A DNA stretch of 64,000 bases from Ctenosaura bakeri (Eukaryota > Chordata > Lepidosauria > Squamata > Iguanidae): positions 584,636 through 648,635 of the forward strand of contig CAOLHI010000421.1 in assembly GCA_948474755.1 (NCBI GenBank). Reading direction: 5' to 3'. Made by a program: the position numbers and the translations under genes. The notes under the pieces were generated by a model that was given only the letters and a program-made list of their open reading frames with translations, did no database searches and was not told the origin of the DNA. This document shows, piece by piece, positions 24,580 through 36,154 of the stretch. Every line of letters begins with the position of its first letter. Positions within the stretch are counted from its first letter, which is position 1.

Positions 24580-25222
24580 ACTTCTAGGAACTGGAATCTA
24601 AAAATATGCTCTATGTGCCTCCAGCTGGCCCAAAGAACTGTAGCCAGATTGCTAACTGGGATTGGTTACAGACAGCACACAACTCCCTTGTTGCAATAGC
24701 TCCCATTGTCTGCCAGCACATTTCCTGTCAAAATTCATAATGCTGGTTAAAAGCCCTTGAGGGCTCAGGTCCAGGTTACCTGAAGAAGTATGTTCTCACA
24801 TATGAGTCTGCTTGTGTTTTGAGATCTTCTGGGGAGCACCTTTCTCTGTCTTACCACCCTCATAGATACATCTGGTGGGAACCCAGACCTTCTGGGTGGG
24901 TTGTTCTAAGGCCATGGAACTCCCTTCATAGAAAGATTAGATCAGTGCCCTCCTTTCTGTCTTTCTGCAGGCAGGCTACAACCTTCTTGTTTTGTCATGC
25001 CTTTGAAAACTGATTGCTCAGAGGGAACAGACCTTGCATAATGTTCTGTATTTTTCATTTGTTGTTTTCTTTTTAATGGTGATGTTTTGATCTGGCTTTA
25101 ATTTTATTGATAGTCTGATTACATTTTTAACTGTCAATTTTTTGCTATGTTTGTTTTAATTGCTGTAAACCACTTTGAGTCCCTAACTAGGAAAAAGGTG
25201 GGATATAAATAAATACAAAAAT
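24580..25222 (+). mobile_element. L2-like LINE 3' region
   Basis: Broken ORF2 C-terminal sequence ('RTVARLLTGIGYRQHTTPLL' appears in frame) is followed by a T-rich 3' UTR and the tail 'ccactttgagtccctaac', 'gggatataaataaata'. It provides the intact counterpart of the site occupied by the MITE at 463–644. Confidence 0.75.
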
Positions 25223-25254
25223 GTCATCATTGTCTAGCTGGCTGAAGGTTTCTC

Positions 25255-26262
25255 AGCCCTCCAGATGTTGCTGTACTTTAGTTCCCGTAAAAAAGGTTAT
25301 GGTAGTGAGGGTTCATGGAAACTACTGCCCAAAAGCCTTCGGGGGCTGCATTTTGCTTCCCCGTCACCCTGCATTGGAAACAGGACAGGGAAGGTGCTTC
25401 TATGGGAATGATTGCATTGGAGGTCACATAACAAGTTGTATCAGTCTTCTTTGTTTTCAAGAAGGTTTTCAAAAGCCTTTCTTCCTGCTTTGGAGGAGTG
25501 TGATCCAAACACATAACATAAGAGAGTCCAGTTGTTTAAACAAAAAACACAGAAAAAGCACACTGGCAAATATGGGACAGGAGATGTTTGTACCATAAAT
25601 TCCACATCAGATCACATGACTACTTCCAGCATGGGCAAATGATGGATACGTCTATTAGTATCATACAGTAAATGGTCTGGAAACAACCTGAAATAATGCT
25701 TTGAATTACATTTGCCTTAAAAGAGACAGAGGAAAAAGAGAGAGATGAACGCTGCAAGGCTCTCATTTACCTAGGAAGAAGTCCCAGTGAATTCAGTGAG
25801 ACTTACTCATGAGTAGACATGCAAAGAGTTGTGCTCTAACTCCAATCACAGCTTACACCCCACTGAAGTTGGTGACAAACCTCCATTAATTCAAGCTTTT
25901 AATGGAACTGACACAAGAATTGAAGGGGAAGCAGTTTTAATAATGAATTTGTTCCAACAGTTAAATTCATTGATTCCTCAGTATGTTCACTTTGGAATAG
26001 CTCTTACTGAACTCAGTGAATAGACATGTATTGGATTAAACTTTTGATTTCTAGTTCCCCACTGCGCTGGTTCCAAAGTATAGCACTGAGGGATTCTTGT
26101 TCAGCATTATAGCCGATAAGTTTTGAGGCGCCACAAGTTTCCACCTTATTCCTGTGCAATTTAATATCTATATGAAGTCAGTGAGGAACTGTTGGAGTCC
26201 AGCATCTGTGCCTTGTGAACCCTCTCTGAGGGCTCTGCGGACCCCAAGTTAAGAACCACCAG
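25255..26262. other. MAL2 intron 1 segment with old palindromic fragments
   Basis: 25255–25360 has a decayed 'ccctccagatgttgctg' arm of the CAACTCCCATCA family. 25765–25835 and 25985–26040 carry the motif 'aagtcccagtgaattcagtg', also seen near 24240, 56030 and 57575. No gene seen. Confidence 0.45.
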
Positions 26263-26474
26263 TATAGTTGATTGAGCATTGGACTACAAATATAGGAACA
26301 GGGTTTGAATCTCCACTCAGCCACAGAAATCCACTGGGTGGTCTAGGGCATGACATATTCTCTCAGTCTCATAGGAAAGCAAAGGCAACCTCTTTGAACA
26401 AATCTTGTCAAGAAAACACTGGTTCACCTGAGGGCTGCCATAGGTTTGAAAAAACTTGAAGGTACACAACAATA
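26263..26474 (+). mobile_element. tRNA-derived SINE, (CAA)n type
   Basis: 'gattgagcattggactacaa', 'gggtttgaatctccactcag', 'ccactgggtggtc', 'tctcagtctcataggaaagc', 'gccataggtttgaaaa' and an 'acacaacaataa' end follow the family order in full. Confidence 0.8.
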
Positions 26475-27086
26475 AAGTCAAAGGGTGAAGTCATAAGGAG
26501 TTTTGACATTGGGTACCATCAGTATGTTCATGATAATCAGTTCCACTTCTCACTGAAGTCAACTGGGACTATACAGTGCTGGACCACTGCCTGAATGCTG
26601 CAGTGGGCTGGATGAGGGCCAGTAAATTCAAGCTGAATCCTGATAAGATAGAGGATTCCAGGTCCAGGAACTGAGTAAGCACTCTGCCCTGGATAGAGTT
26701 GCACCCTCCCCGTGCCCAAGGAAGCAGGTACATAGCTTGAGAGTACTCCTGGATCCATTCTTGTTACCAGCTTGGACTGGTGTGCCCACTATTGCCTTAT
26801 CTGGGCAGGAAAAACTTAAGCTACAACAATTCATGCACTGGTAACCTTTCAGTTAGACTACAGTAATGCAGGGGTTCCCTTCAAGATGACTTGGGAGCTG
26901 CTAATGCAAGTGCTGATTCCCTCATTTGTTGACTGGAATAATCTACAGACTTCATATAATGCCAGTCGCAAAAGAACTGCTTCCTCTCCCAAACTTCCAG
27001 TCCAAATTCAAGGTGCTTGTGATGACATTTAAACCCTAACAGCTTGGAAATTTGATACCTGAAGGAGAGCCTCATCATATCTGTAT

Positions 27087-27103
27087 GTGTGTGTATATAT
27101 GCC

Positions 27104-27141
<38 letters not shown>

Positions 27142-27165
27142 GGCATATATATACACACACATACA
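27087..27165. repeat. (AT)n-centred near-perfect palindrome
   Basis: 'gtgtatatatgcctgcatat' is followed by about 15 AT units and then the complementary 'atatgcaggcatatatat' and 'acacacac'. The arms pair apart from a one-unit slip. Confidence 0.9.
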
Positions 27166-27367
27166 TACATACACACACACACATCCATACATACATAGGT
27201 GTCCTCCTCTTTATCCCACAATCAGGCCAACACACCAACACATTGTGTGAGCAGGTACAAGAAGACCTTCTCACCTGTGGCCTCCAACTGTGGAACATTC
27301 AAGCCCAGGAAGCTGGATCTAATGCTGCCTTCATTTAGACACAAAGTAAGAACATGGCTATTCGCTA

Positions 27368-27369
<2 letters not shown>

Positions 27370-27419
<50 letters not shown>

Positions 27420-27550
27420 TCCTGCCTCTCCCCATGGATCGAGGCGGTACTACAACAATACATTAAATACATTAAAAGCATTAAAACAAAACCAATCCTC
27501 CCCACCCACCAACACATCTAAAACCAACCCCCGGTTGTTAGGCCTTGGAG
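27370..27550 (-). mobile_element. L2-like LINE 3' end with (AAT)17 tail
   Basis: The plus strand shows (AAT)n at 27370–27419, then 'cctgcctctccccatggatc', 'gaggcggtac', 'acattaaatacattaaaa' and 'cctccccacccacca', the same order as at 32465–32640. It is the reverse complement of a LINE tail. Confidence 0.75.
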
Positions 27551-27817
27551 GCCTAATTGATTTATTCCCAAATGCTTATTGTGTATGCTTTTAAGTTGTT
27601 TCAGCCTTCTTGACCTGTTTTTAATCTGTCAACTTGTTTAGTATGTTTTTATTGTATTTAAATTACTTTATAGCTTTACATTTTCATCTTCTTAAACAAT
27701 ATCTGTATGCTACCCTGAGATCTTGTGCTATAAGACTGGGCAGAAGTATTTTACTTAAAAATCAATAGTAAAAAATACTCCTCAGAAAAATGGCAAAGGT
27801 CAAAGGATGACAGAAGC

Positions 27818-27912
27818 TGTGGCTCTCTACATGTTGTAAGATTCCAACTCAGCAAGTATCTTCAATCAGCATGGATGATGGGAGTTAGAGTTCAGCACCT
27901 TCTGGAGAACCA
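27818..27912. mobile_element. Dispersed 'CAACTCCCATCA' element, decayed copy
   Basis: Left 'ctctacatgttgtaagattc' and 'caactcagcaagtat', right 'gatgatgggagttagagttc' and 'ttctggagaacc' form imperfect arms. Confidence 0.5.
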
Positions 27913-28319
27913 TGGGTCCCTGACTATGTTTTAAACCATTAAGCATGTTTTTGAAAAACGGCATTTGGAAGGTTTTCACAAGATACTGTTGTATGTTTCA
28001 CTGATTTGTCAGGAAAAAAATGAGGAATCAAAATGATACCTTTTGATGTGAGAGGAACAGCTCCAGAATTACCATTTCTACTTTGAATCACCCTGAAATC
28101 AAATATTTTTTTTTAAAAAAAATCTTGCATATAACATTTTCACTTTGCTCCTTCTACTCCCAAAACTTATTTGATTGTCAGGAAACTCTGTACTTATTTG
28201 CTCAACAATTACCAGAACTTTCAACAAGAGGGGAAAAGAAGAAGGAGGAGAAGAGCAATTAAATGACCATTTTAAATATTCCAAAAGTAAGCATAAACAA
28301 ACAAAACAAGATTAAATGG

Positions 28320-29245
28320 AATAAGGTAAAAATATATAAAAGAGGCCTACCAAAAAAGGACTGTGTGTAGCCAAAACAAAACAATCTTCAAATGGGAGCA
28401 CCCTCTTCAAGACTTAGTATTAGAACAAAGGAACAATAGCAAAGGGTATGTATAAAATATCTGAAATATACTCTGAGTTATGATCTTAGAGAAAACTTTC
28501 ACAAAATGATGTATAGATGGTATTTAATGCCAGAAAGGTTGTCTAAAATGTATAAAGGTTCCTCAAATGTTTGTTGGAAATGTGATCAAAAAGAAGGAAC
28601 TTTTTTTCCATATGTGGTAGATCTGCAAGAAAGCCAAGCAGTTCTGAGTGATGATGCATAGACTGATGGGAGACATCTTAAAGGTAAAGATTCAACTCAA
28701 ACCTGAACTTTTCAAAAACTGGGTCTGACTGATGAATGGACTGATAAGAAGTTGGTAAGATTCCTTCACTACATGATCATGGTGGTGAGACTGCTGTATG
28801 CACAAAAATGGAAAAGTGTGGCTATTCCTTCGCATGAAGACCAGATGTTGAAGATGCTGGATTTGGCAGAAATTTATAAATTAATTATTTTAATTAAGGA
28901 AGGATCTTTGGTTAAATTTAAAAATGATTAGGATAAATATCAAGAGACTGTTGTCAATTATAGGTTTTGAGGTTTAAGCTTATAGTTAGTAAATAGTAGG
29001 CAGTACTGTAACCATGATAGACACATTAGAAGTATGTCTAGAATATTATCTTAGAACCAAAAGCTGGCGAGTTAGAAGTCATTTATATGTATTTTGGCCC
29101 CTTTTTAGTTTTCCTGAAGTTTAGTTTAATTTAGTATTAGATTAGATGTTAGAGTTTGTCTGTTTACTTACTGTTTGTCTTTGTAATCCCCTATATATTG
29201 TTTTACACATTAAACAGATATTAATAAAAATGTTTTTAAAAAAGA
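28320..29245 (+). mobile_element. L1 LINE, 3' ORF2 plus UTR
   Basis: Frames broken by indels read as L1 ORF2 C-terminal sequence ('MYRWYLMPERLSKMYKGS', 'CWKCDQKEGTFF'). A 3' UTR with 'gtttacttactgtttgtctt' and an A-rich end follow. 5'-truncated and inactive. Closely related to 15835–16355. Confidence 0.8.
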
Positions 29246-29434
29246 CTTGGTATTGCTAATCTAAAGATTTATTAGAGGCAGGTAACTATCTTGGGAAGCT
29301 GTTTAGCTTTTATGCAAACAGATTCCAATATAAGTTCCACTGCATTCAATTGGCATTTCACATATGCACTACCTTGCTATCGTTCCTAGTAGAGAAAATC
29401 AGTAGTATTAACTATGGATCCTAGTCCTTACAGT

Positions 29435-29688
29435 ACCGTGATTGTGATTTTAGTATCATGTTTGCATCCTATGGAATCCTGGGATTTGCAGTCTGTTGTT
29501 CTTGTGTGCCTTCAAGTCATTTTTGATTCACAGTGACCCCATGGTGAACCAGTTTAGGGAAAGATATATAGAGTTTGCATCCAGAGAGCTCTAGTGCCTC
29601 AGCAGACTACAAATCCCAGCAGTCCACAGGCTGGAACCATGACAGTTAAAGTACAATCATAAGAGTATAACTCTGTAGTGGGAAAGGG
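29435..29688. mobile_element. Palindromic MITE split by a SINE fragment
   Basis: Left arm 'gcatcctatggaatcctggg', right arm 'actacaaatcccagcagtcc'. Between them at 29497–29558 lies an inverted SINE 3' end ('gtgccttcaagtcatttttg', 'gtgaccccatggtgaac'). Confidence 0.7.
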
Positions 29689-29699
29689 TAAGCTCTGAC

Positions 29700-30735
29700 T
29701 GTAGGATAGTCAGTGTCAGGTTTTTTAGCAGGTTACACACAAAGAATCCTAGGAAAAGGAAATGGGGTATACTTTGCAGGGGTAATTTTTGCTGTTCATG
29801 CTCCCTGAAAACTACACACCTTTTTTCATGGGTTTTTTTTTTTTCAATGAAGGCTTGAAACCGTATATGCAAAAAATACATGTCCCAGTTGCCAAGGAAA
29901 CAGGACCAACAAGATCCCAATTACGCTGTGACAGAAATCAGTGCAGCAAGCCAAGGAACATTAGCTTCGTTGACTCAGCAACGGGGACATGCCCCCGCCC
30001 ACCAGAAAGGCAACGTCGCTTTGTTGGTTCTCAGTCATCATGGTGTACTGCCAAATCATACTGGCTACACAGAGCTAGAAGAACATCATGCTTGCTATGT
30101 GTTCCCTGATTGGTTAGGTTTACGTTGCAACGTAGAAAAGAACAGCATTGAAGAAGAGCAGAGGTGGAGGGGACACAGAAAATTGCAAAGAGAAAGAGAA
30201 GCATTTCAGTTGGAAGGAAAGGACTTTGTGACTTTTATAAGCCTCCCTTAACTATGATTATCTCTGCAAACACAACTGAAATGCAGTCTTACGATTCTGC
30301 ATTAAACTGCCGCTTTAAACTTTGAACTGCATTAAACCGCCTCTACATTGCTCAGGATGGCATTCATTCAAAGGGTTCCCAAACAGTCTCCCATTCAGGT
30401 TCTGATGAGACCCAGAGAAGCTTCAGTTTCAGCAAAATTAAACCACACACTGTTCTATGTTTGTGCAGAACTAGAGACATTAAAATTGTCCACTGGTTGT
30501 TCTGCCCTTCAGAATTGTCAAGACTTGGTTTCTCTCATGGCTATGCTGGCTGGAGGATCTAGGGATTTGGTGATCCTCCAAAGCAACTCTTTCAAGTTCT
30601 GCTCTAACGGTCCCAGTGCACAAAGACACACAACATTGCAGTTTAAGAATCCTGGGCAGAAAACAAGTAGTACAAGTATCTTTGATAACTGTCCCCAGGT
30701 TTAGTAGACAGGGTTGTAAATGCCAATCGTCTGAC
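29700..30735. other. MAL2 intron 1 segment, no gene recognised
   Basis: Overlapping open frames of 106–123 codons at 29789–30251 and 118 codons at 30348–30704 have no recognisable domain, no splice context I can defend and no homology I know. I leave them as chance frames. Confidence 0.4.
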
Positions 30736-30739
30736 TAAA

Positions 30740-30965
30740 CATCAAATCATATTCAGGAAAGAGGTCAGGTCAACAGAGGCACTAGGAGTGTAGCTGTTCA
30801 GACTGTGACTATGGGGATCCAGGTTCTAGTCAACACTGAGCCATGAAACTCACTGATTGATCATGGGTCAGTCAATTTGTCTTACTCTAATCTACCATAC
30901 AGGGAAGGTGGAGAGCCTTGAGCTCGCTGGAGGAAAAATGGAATACAAATGTAACCAATAAGCAA
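30740..30965 (+). mobile_element. tRNA-derived MIR-like SINE
   Basis: 'ggatccaggttctagtcaac', 'gatcatgggtcagtcaattt', 'agccttgagctcgctggagg' and 'aatggaatacaaatgtaa' follow the order of a common reptile tRNA-SINE with a LINE-type end. Confidence 0.6.
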
Positions 30966-31029
30966 ATGGTAAAATTGAAGGGGGCTCTTCCAATTGTGCA
31001 GAAGAGAGAATTTCACCAGATACAGATTC

Positions 31030-31640
31030 TATGATGAGTTTGTCATCATTATTTTCTATCAAGTTGGCTTCGACTTATAGCAACCCTACAAATTTTTAAG
31101 TCACTTTCAATCTTCCAGTTACTAACAGCCCTTATCCAGTTTATTGACAGCCCGTATTGAATCAATCTATTTGTTTTGGGATCTTCCTCTTTTCCTACTG
31201 ACTTCCACTTTTCTGCGCATTATGATCTCTTCCAAAGTTTCATGTCATATCATACGTTCAAAGTACGATTGCTTCAGTTTAATCATTTTGCTTCCAGGAA
31301 GAGTTCAAGCTTGACTTGCCCTTGGATTCATTTAATTTGTCTTTTTGATACTTCAAGGAATCTGTCAAACTTTCCTCCAGCATCATATTTTAAATGAGCT
31401 GAACTTCCAGTCAGCTTTCTTTACTGTCAGGCTTTCACAACCATACACAGAAAGCTGAAATACTCTGGCATGGGTGACTCTGACTTTTGTATTTAGTGAT
31501 ACATCTTCATACTTGAGGATCTTATCTAGCACCTTCATAGCCGCACATCCAAGTCTCAGCCTGATTTATGACTGAGCCAAGGTACAGAAAACCCTTGCCT
31601 ACTTCAGTTCTTAATCATCTACTTATTAGTTACATAAATC
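31030..31640 (-). mobile_element. BovB-like RTE LINE fragment
   Basis: In plus orientation it carries 'ggctttcacaaccatacaca', 'gtgatacatcttcatacttg', 'aggatcttatctagcacctt' and 'gactgagccaaggtacag', matching the better BovB region at 62770–63115. Read on the minus strand this is the late reverse-transcriptase region. Frames are broken. Confidence 0.7.
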
Positions 31641-32464
31641 CGACAAGCTATAGCTGCTGAATTTCCCACAGTTATTATGGGTGCAGGAACACTGTCTTCT
31701 TTTTGTATCTAGCTACCCTCATTATAATCCAGGACTCACTACCTAGTATCTTTCCCAACTGCCTCAACTCACATGCATAAGATAGCACATATATTTTGTG
31801 CCATTTAAGCACCTGAACTTTGCTGTGTGCTTGCTTTTCATTCACTGAATATTTGCAATCCCACTAACCAAAAAGAAGAAAATTTGTTTTCTATTGCATG
31901 GAAGAAAACACTGTCATGATCTTAATGAGCACAAGCTCATTCTCTACCCTCCAACTGTTCTGATTTGGGAAATCTCAATTAATCTTCTGTCATCCCTCAT
32001 TTTCAGCTGCTTTTAAAATGTCCTTGTTTCTCTTTCCTCCTCCTCTCACTTTCCTCCCTTGTCCCTGGCTAACTTCAAATGCTGCCAACTGAGTTCAAAG
32101 AGCAGAACTAGTTTGCACTAAATTAACTCAGCGGAGGGAGGGAGGAGAAGAGGTGGTGGAATTGTGCCCCTCCCAATAGACTCAGGCAAAAGCAACCTGC
32201 AGCAGCTTGTTCCAGATTCTAGGTCTTTCTTCTCTAATAACTTCTGCTATCTTAACCCACTCCGAGCTTGCTTTGCCACATGTGTCCTGGTTTTCATTTG
32301 TGTAACATTGGAAGATACGTCATTCTGAAAAGTTCTAGGCAGTTCTACGTGCAACATAATCTTATGCTTGTGTACAATTGTACTCATTGGGACTTACTCC
32401 TGGTAATTTGCCTAGGGCTTCCCATTTCAATTATTAAGCAATCTTATTCAGCATTTCTTGCCTA

Positions 32465-32905
32465 TATGCAATAATAATAACAATAACAATAACAAAATTT
32501 ATTTCTATCCCGCCTCTCCACATGGATCGAGGTGGCAAACAACATTAAATACATTAATACATTAAAAACATTAAAAAACATACCCAATCCTCCCCACCCA
32601 CCAATCCACCTAAAACCAACCCCCTAAAACACACAACAATCAATCAACTATTGAAGGAACAGCAAGACAATTGATGAGAGGCGATGGAAATGCTAGTCTT
32701 GGAAGGCCTGTCGGAAGAGATCAGTCTTGACTGCTCTTTTAAAGCAGTCAAGACTGGTCATGTGCCGGGTCTCCTCTGGCAGACCATTCCATAACTTGGG
32801 AGCGATAGAAGAGAAAGTCCTCTGGGTAACCGCAGCCAACCTAGTTCTGACTGGCTGAAGTAAATTCCTCCCAGAGGACCTTAGTGTGCCGGGCGGATTG
32901 TATGG
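32465..32905 (-). mobile_element. L2-like LINE: ORF2 C-terminus and tail
   Basis: On the minus strand a frame at about 32880–32693 reads 'RTFSSIAPKLWNGLPEETRH' then 'MTSLDCFKRAVKTDLFRQAF' and a stop. That is the standard C-terminal motif of L2/Rex-group ORF2 proteins. The 3' UTR and an (AAT/AAC)n tail follow toward 32472. The stretch is unusually intact for this window, so it may be a fairly recent insertion. Confidence 0.8.
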
Positions 32906-33269
32906 GAGAAGGCCAAAAAGAAAAAACAGCCAAGAAGAAACCACACACTTCCATAATTAGTTTCTTGTCCCTTACCTGGCCCCACAGTATCACCCTCTAA
33001 GGCAAAAAAGTATATGGCTCCATGACCTATGTATCCATTATTATCCATTTTTGGATAATAATATGTATCCATTATCCATTTTTTTAATGCACTACAAATA
33101 CATTAATTAGAGGCAAATCAGTATATTACTATTTATGGCAATCAACTGCATGCAGACAAGTTCAAGAAACATAATAATGATGAAAAGGGAACCTTGATGT
33201 TAATAGTTTTTGAAAGTGTTCTCCTAACTACTTTGCAATGGTGTGGTACAGCTTCGTGGTAGGAAAAGG

Positions 33270-33494
33270 GCTGCCTACATAACCTGAAGACACCAGATCT
33301 TTCTTGCTTTTGGAAGCTAAGCAGAGTCAAGTCTAGTTAGTAACTAGACAGGGGACTGTGAAGGAATACTAGGTAATGTAAGAAGCTGGAGGCAAGCCAC
33401 TTCTGAGGAGTCCTTGCTTAAGAAAACCCTATGAAATGCATAGGGTTACCATACATCAACAGGGCACTTGAAGGCACAGCACACACATGCACAG
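33270..33494 (+). mobile_element. 5S rRNA-derived SINE with BovB-type 3' tail
   Basis: The head matches 5S rRNA: 'tggaagctaagcagagtc', 'tctagttagtaactagac' and 'ggaatactaggtaatgt' sit at the expected spacing for the internal control region and 3' half. The tail 'aaaaccctatgaaatgc', 'agggttaccatacatc', 'cacttgaaggcacagc' matches that of the tRNA-headed (CAA)n SINE. So a different RNA head was joined to the same LINE-recognised tail. It lies in MAL2 intron 1. Confidence 0.8.
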
Positions 33495-34699
33495 ACTGAA
33501 AAAAGATGCAATTAACTGAACTGCCACACAGGATTGTTACACAGTTGGAAGCCAAATTAGTTCTCACCGCTGTGTTAATTACACATACTAAATCAGAATC
33601 AAGGAACATCTTTTCCAGCTAGGAGCCACAGTACCTCAAGGGTAATTTGTCAGGGGCCACATGCTTGTGGTACATGAAGCCAACCCAGCACAGTGTGGGG
33701 CCTGTGCCAAAAGTAGTGGGATCACCCTTTCAATGAACTGTAGTTGGTAGCAGTTTGAACATAATCACTTTAAGAGGAAACTAAGCCAGAGGGCCAAAGC
33801 GTGCTCACCTCTGCTCTGGATTAACCCACTTTATGTGCCACCAGAAAGATTCTCTCTGTTGGCTTTTCCAGTGTTTGTTGTTAAAGCAACTAAGGATGTA
33901 AGGAGCAGGGACTGGGTAGATATATCCTGCTACTACCTCTGCTGAACAAGTGAGGGATAATGAAGTTCAAAGAGAAGAATGCATGATTCAGAGGAAGAAT
34001 CAAGGCAAGAATGAGTAGAAGGAGTTCTAATCAGGAGAGATGTTTCAGTGATGAAGGTGTGTTTAAGAAAGACGTAGGATGGGATGAGAATCATGAAAAT
34101 CCCAACAGCCCAGACCAGCATAGTCAATAGCGAGGAATCCTGGGAACAGGAGGGCTCCATGAGTGTCTCCCCTAGTGCAAGAGATGGGACTCCTTCACAG
34201 AAACTAAGTGGGGGGGAAGAGTCACCAAGTCTGTTCCCATTAGGTATCTAACTCCATAACTTTTATCAATTCAGGAAATAATGATTTTTCAATAGCTGTC
34301 ACCTCCTTGGTGAAGGAATGAGTCCATGGGTTTCTGCAGGTCACATAACTCTTACAGGAGGACTCTTGCCAGGTAGAAAAAAGTGGGAACTCAGCTGCTC
34401 AATTGAGTTTAGACACATCTTTAGTGGCATACGAGATTCAGATCCATACTGACAAGATCAGATGGTTCTCTACCACCACACGCACCCTTAAAGGTCGGCC
34501 TGTAAACAAAACTGACTGACCTCAAGTGGAAGGGGTATGCGAATGGCTTGGGTGTAGAAAAAAATGGGGGCTTATAGGGAAAGGCATAAAGCTGAATAGA
34601 AGAGCAAATGCTTTATATGCAATATGTGGTGGGTTTAGTCTCTCAGTTATTAAGTAGCAAGACTTGGGTAGAAGATTCAGTTTCAGATATGTTGGAGTG

Positions 34700-34870
34700 G
34701 CTGTCAGTTACATACTATTTATTTTTATTTATTTGGCTTATTTGCTTTATTTAATTTACATCCCAACTTTCTCCCAATATGGGACTCAAGGTGACTCACA
34801 ATATGAGTTAAAATAAAATACAGTTAAAACTACGGATAATACAAATGTTTAAATAAAACAGCTAAACAAA
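34700..34870 (-). mobile_element. L2/CR1-group LINE 3' tail
   Basis: 'tttatttatttggcttattt', 'acatcccaactttctcccaa' and 'gggactcaaggtgactcaca' are the reverse complement of the 'gactcaaagcggc...gggatataaataa' type LINE end. Confidence 0.65.
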
Positions 34871-34947
34871 CACTCATACTACCTGGCCAATTATGGAATC
34901 GAGGCAAAGTAGTTTTGTTTGCTAATTTTAGTAAGGAGTCCATGGGC

Positions 34948-35082
34948 CAATCTTCCCCAACTGGGCACCTTCCAAATTTGCTAACCACAGTGTCCATCAT
35001 CCTCAGCTAGCACTGTCCCAAGAATGAAGACGGTTGTAGTCCAGTCTGTTTGGAAGATGCCAAGTTGAAGAAACCTGAGTGA
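34948..35082. mobile_element. Dispersed 'CAACTCCCATCA' element
   Basis: 'gggcaccttccaaatttgct' and 'tccatcatcctcagctag' on the left pair with 'gaagacggttgtagtccag' and 'tttggaagatgcc' on the right. Confidence 0.5.
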
Positions 35083-35134
35083 TGCAAATGAGCTGGGTGG
35101 GAAGCTTTTAACTAAATGGTTAGGATGGGCTGGG

Positions 35135-35243
35135 AATTGGGGGCACTCCAGATGTTGTTCAACTCTGTCTCTCAGAATTCTTTGCTGATTGGATTGCTGG
35201 AGGCTGCAGTTCACGGACATCTGGAGGGCTGCACAACTCCCAA
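35135..35243. mobile_element. Dispersed 'CAACTCCCATCA' element
   Basis: Left 'ggcactccagatgttgttc' and right 'cggacatctggagggctgc' are inverted ends about 75 bp apart, with 'gctgcagttcac' as the second arm. Confidence 0.6.
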
Positions 35244-35394
35244 CCCCAGCTTAGGAGCTCAAAGTAGGACTTGTGGGGCTGAGACAAGAAAGACTGGAAC
35301 AGCAGATAGGAAAGAGAAATACCGTAACAAATGGTGTTTATGTTTTAGTTACATCATTTCCTGCCTTTCTCTGCTGAGCTTAATACAGGACACA

Positions 35395-35575
35395 TAACTC
35401 ACCTCTTCCTCATTTTATCCTCAAAACAACCTTGCAAGGTAGGGTTAGGCTGAGAGACAGGATGTGTGGCCAGTCCATGGCTTCCCACTAGGTTTTATGA
35501 CTCCATGGAGACTTGAACCTGGATCAAACTCTAGTTCAATACTGAGACTAAACCACTCCGGCTCTCTGTTAATAT
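35395..35575 (-). mobile_element. MIR-like tRNA SINE
   Basis: Reverse complement order: 'tcctcaaaacaaccttgcaa', 'ggttaggctgagagacagg', 'gacttgaacctggatcaaac', 'gagactaaaccactccgg'. Resembles the copies at 56745 and 60215. Confidence 0.65.
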
Positions 35576-35734
35576 TTCTCTGTTAAGGCAGTTTGTTTTT
35601 TTAAAAAATCTACAACCTACACTTTATGGGTAAGTAACCTTCATCTGAAAAAACCAAACAACTCCTACGCATGTGGGTCAGAACAAGACCATAAAAATGT
35701 AACAAATAATAAAAATTGGAACCAGAAGAGACGT

Positions 35735-35903
35735 TTCCCATTTCCGCACTAGACTACTATAGAGCGATTATGCTACTTTCAACATCCTATGGAATCCTAA
35801 GGTTTGCAGTTGAGGCCCCTCCTTAAACTGCAAACCCCGGGGATTCCACAGGATGTTGAAAGTGGAATAATAGCAGTATAACCATCTACTGCAGAAATGG
35901 TCT
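35735..35903. mobile_element. Palindromic MITE, short-loop subfamily
   Basis: 'cccatttccgcactagac', 'ctttcaacatcctatggaat', a short centre 'gaggcccctccttaaac', then 'ccacaggatgttgaaagtgg' and 'gcagaaatggt'. Confidence 0.85.
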
Positions 35904-36154
35904 TTGTGGGAAGAGAAGAGAATATTTGAAGCACTTTGGTCTAAGGGAACCCGTGGTATGTTTTTCTCTTGTGCATAATAAGGACATGCAGAAATCCAAC
36001 AGGTGCAGCTTTCTGCTCAGCATCCAGATTTTCTTTTGGAAAGGGACACTATCACTTGGTGTTCCATCTCTAAACTCAAGACACAGCTATACAGAGGTCT
36101 CAAGTCCCCCACCCAAGCACTTGTCAAATCCAAGGACCCTGCACGATGTGACAA

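Larger units (their letters stand above)
26590..27760 (+). mobile_element. L2-like LINE, interrupted by a microsatellite and an inverted LINE
   Basis: Broken reverse-transcriptase sequence (with frameshifts, SLRVLLDPFLLPAWTG-like and 'HLWPPTVEHSSPGS'-like stretches) runs to about 27366. It resumes at 27550 as a 3' UTR ending '...gctaccctgagatcttgtgc'. The interruption at 27370–27550 is an (AAT)n tail plus an inverted L2-like 3' end. An AT-rich palindrome lies at 27087–27165. Confidence 0.6.

Noticed and set aside
29789..30704. Open frames of 106–123 codons in MAL2 intron 1
   Set aside because: No recognisable domain, no supported splice sites, no repeat or gene homology I know; length is expected by chance in non-coding DNA.
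33270..33390. Functional 5S rRNA gene
   Set aside because: Too many substitutions in the 5S-like part and a SINE tail follows directly, so it is a retroposed SINE head.
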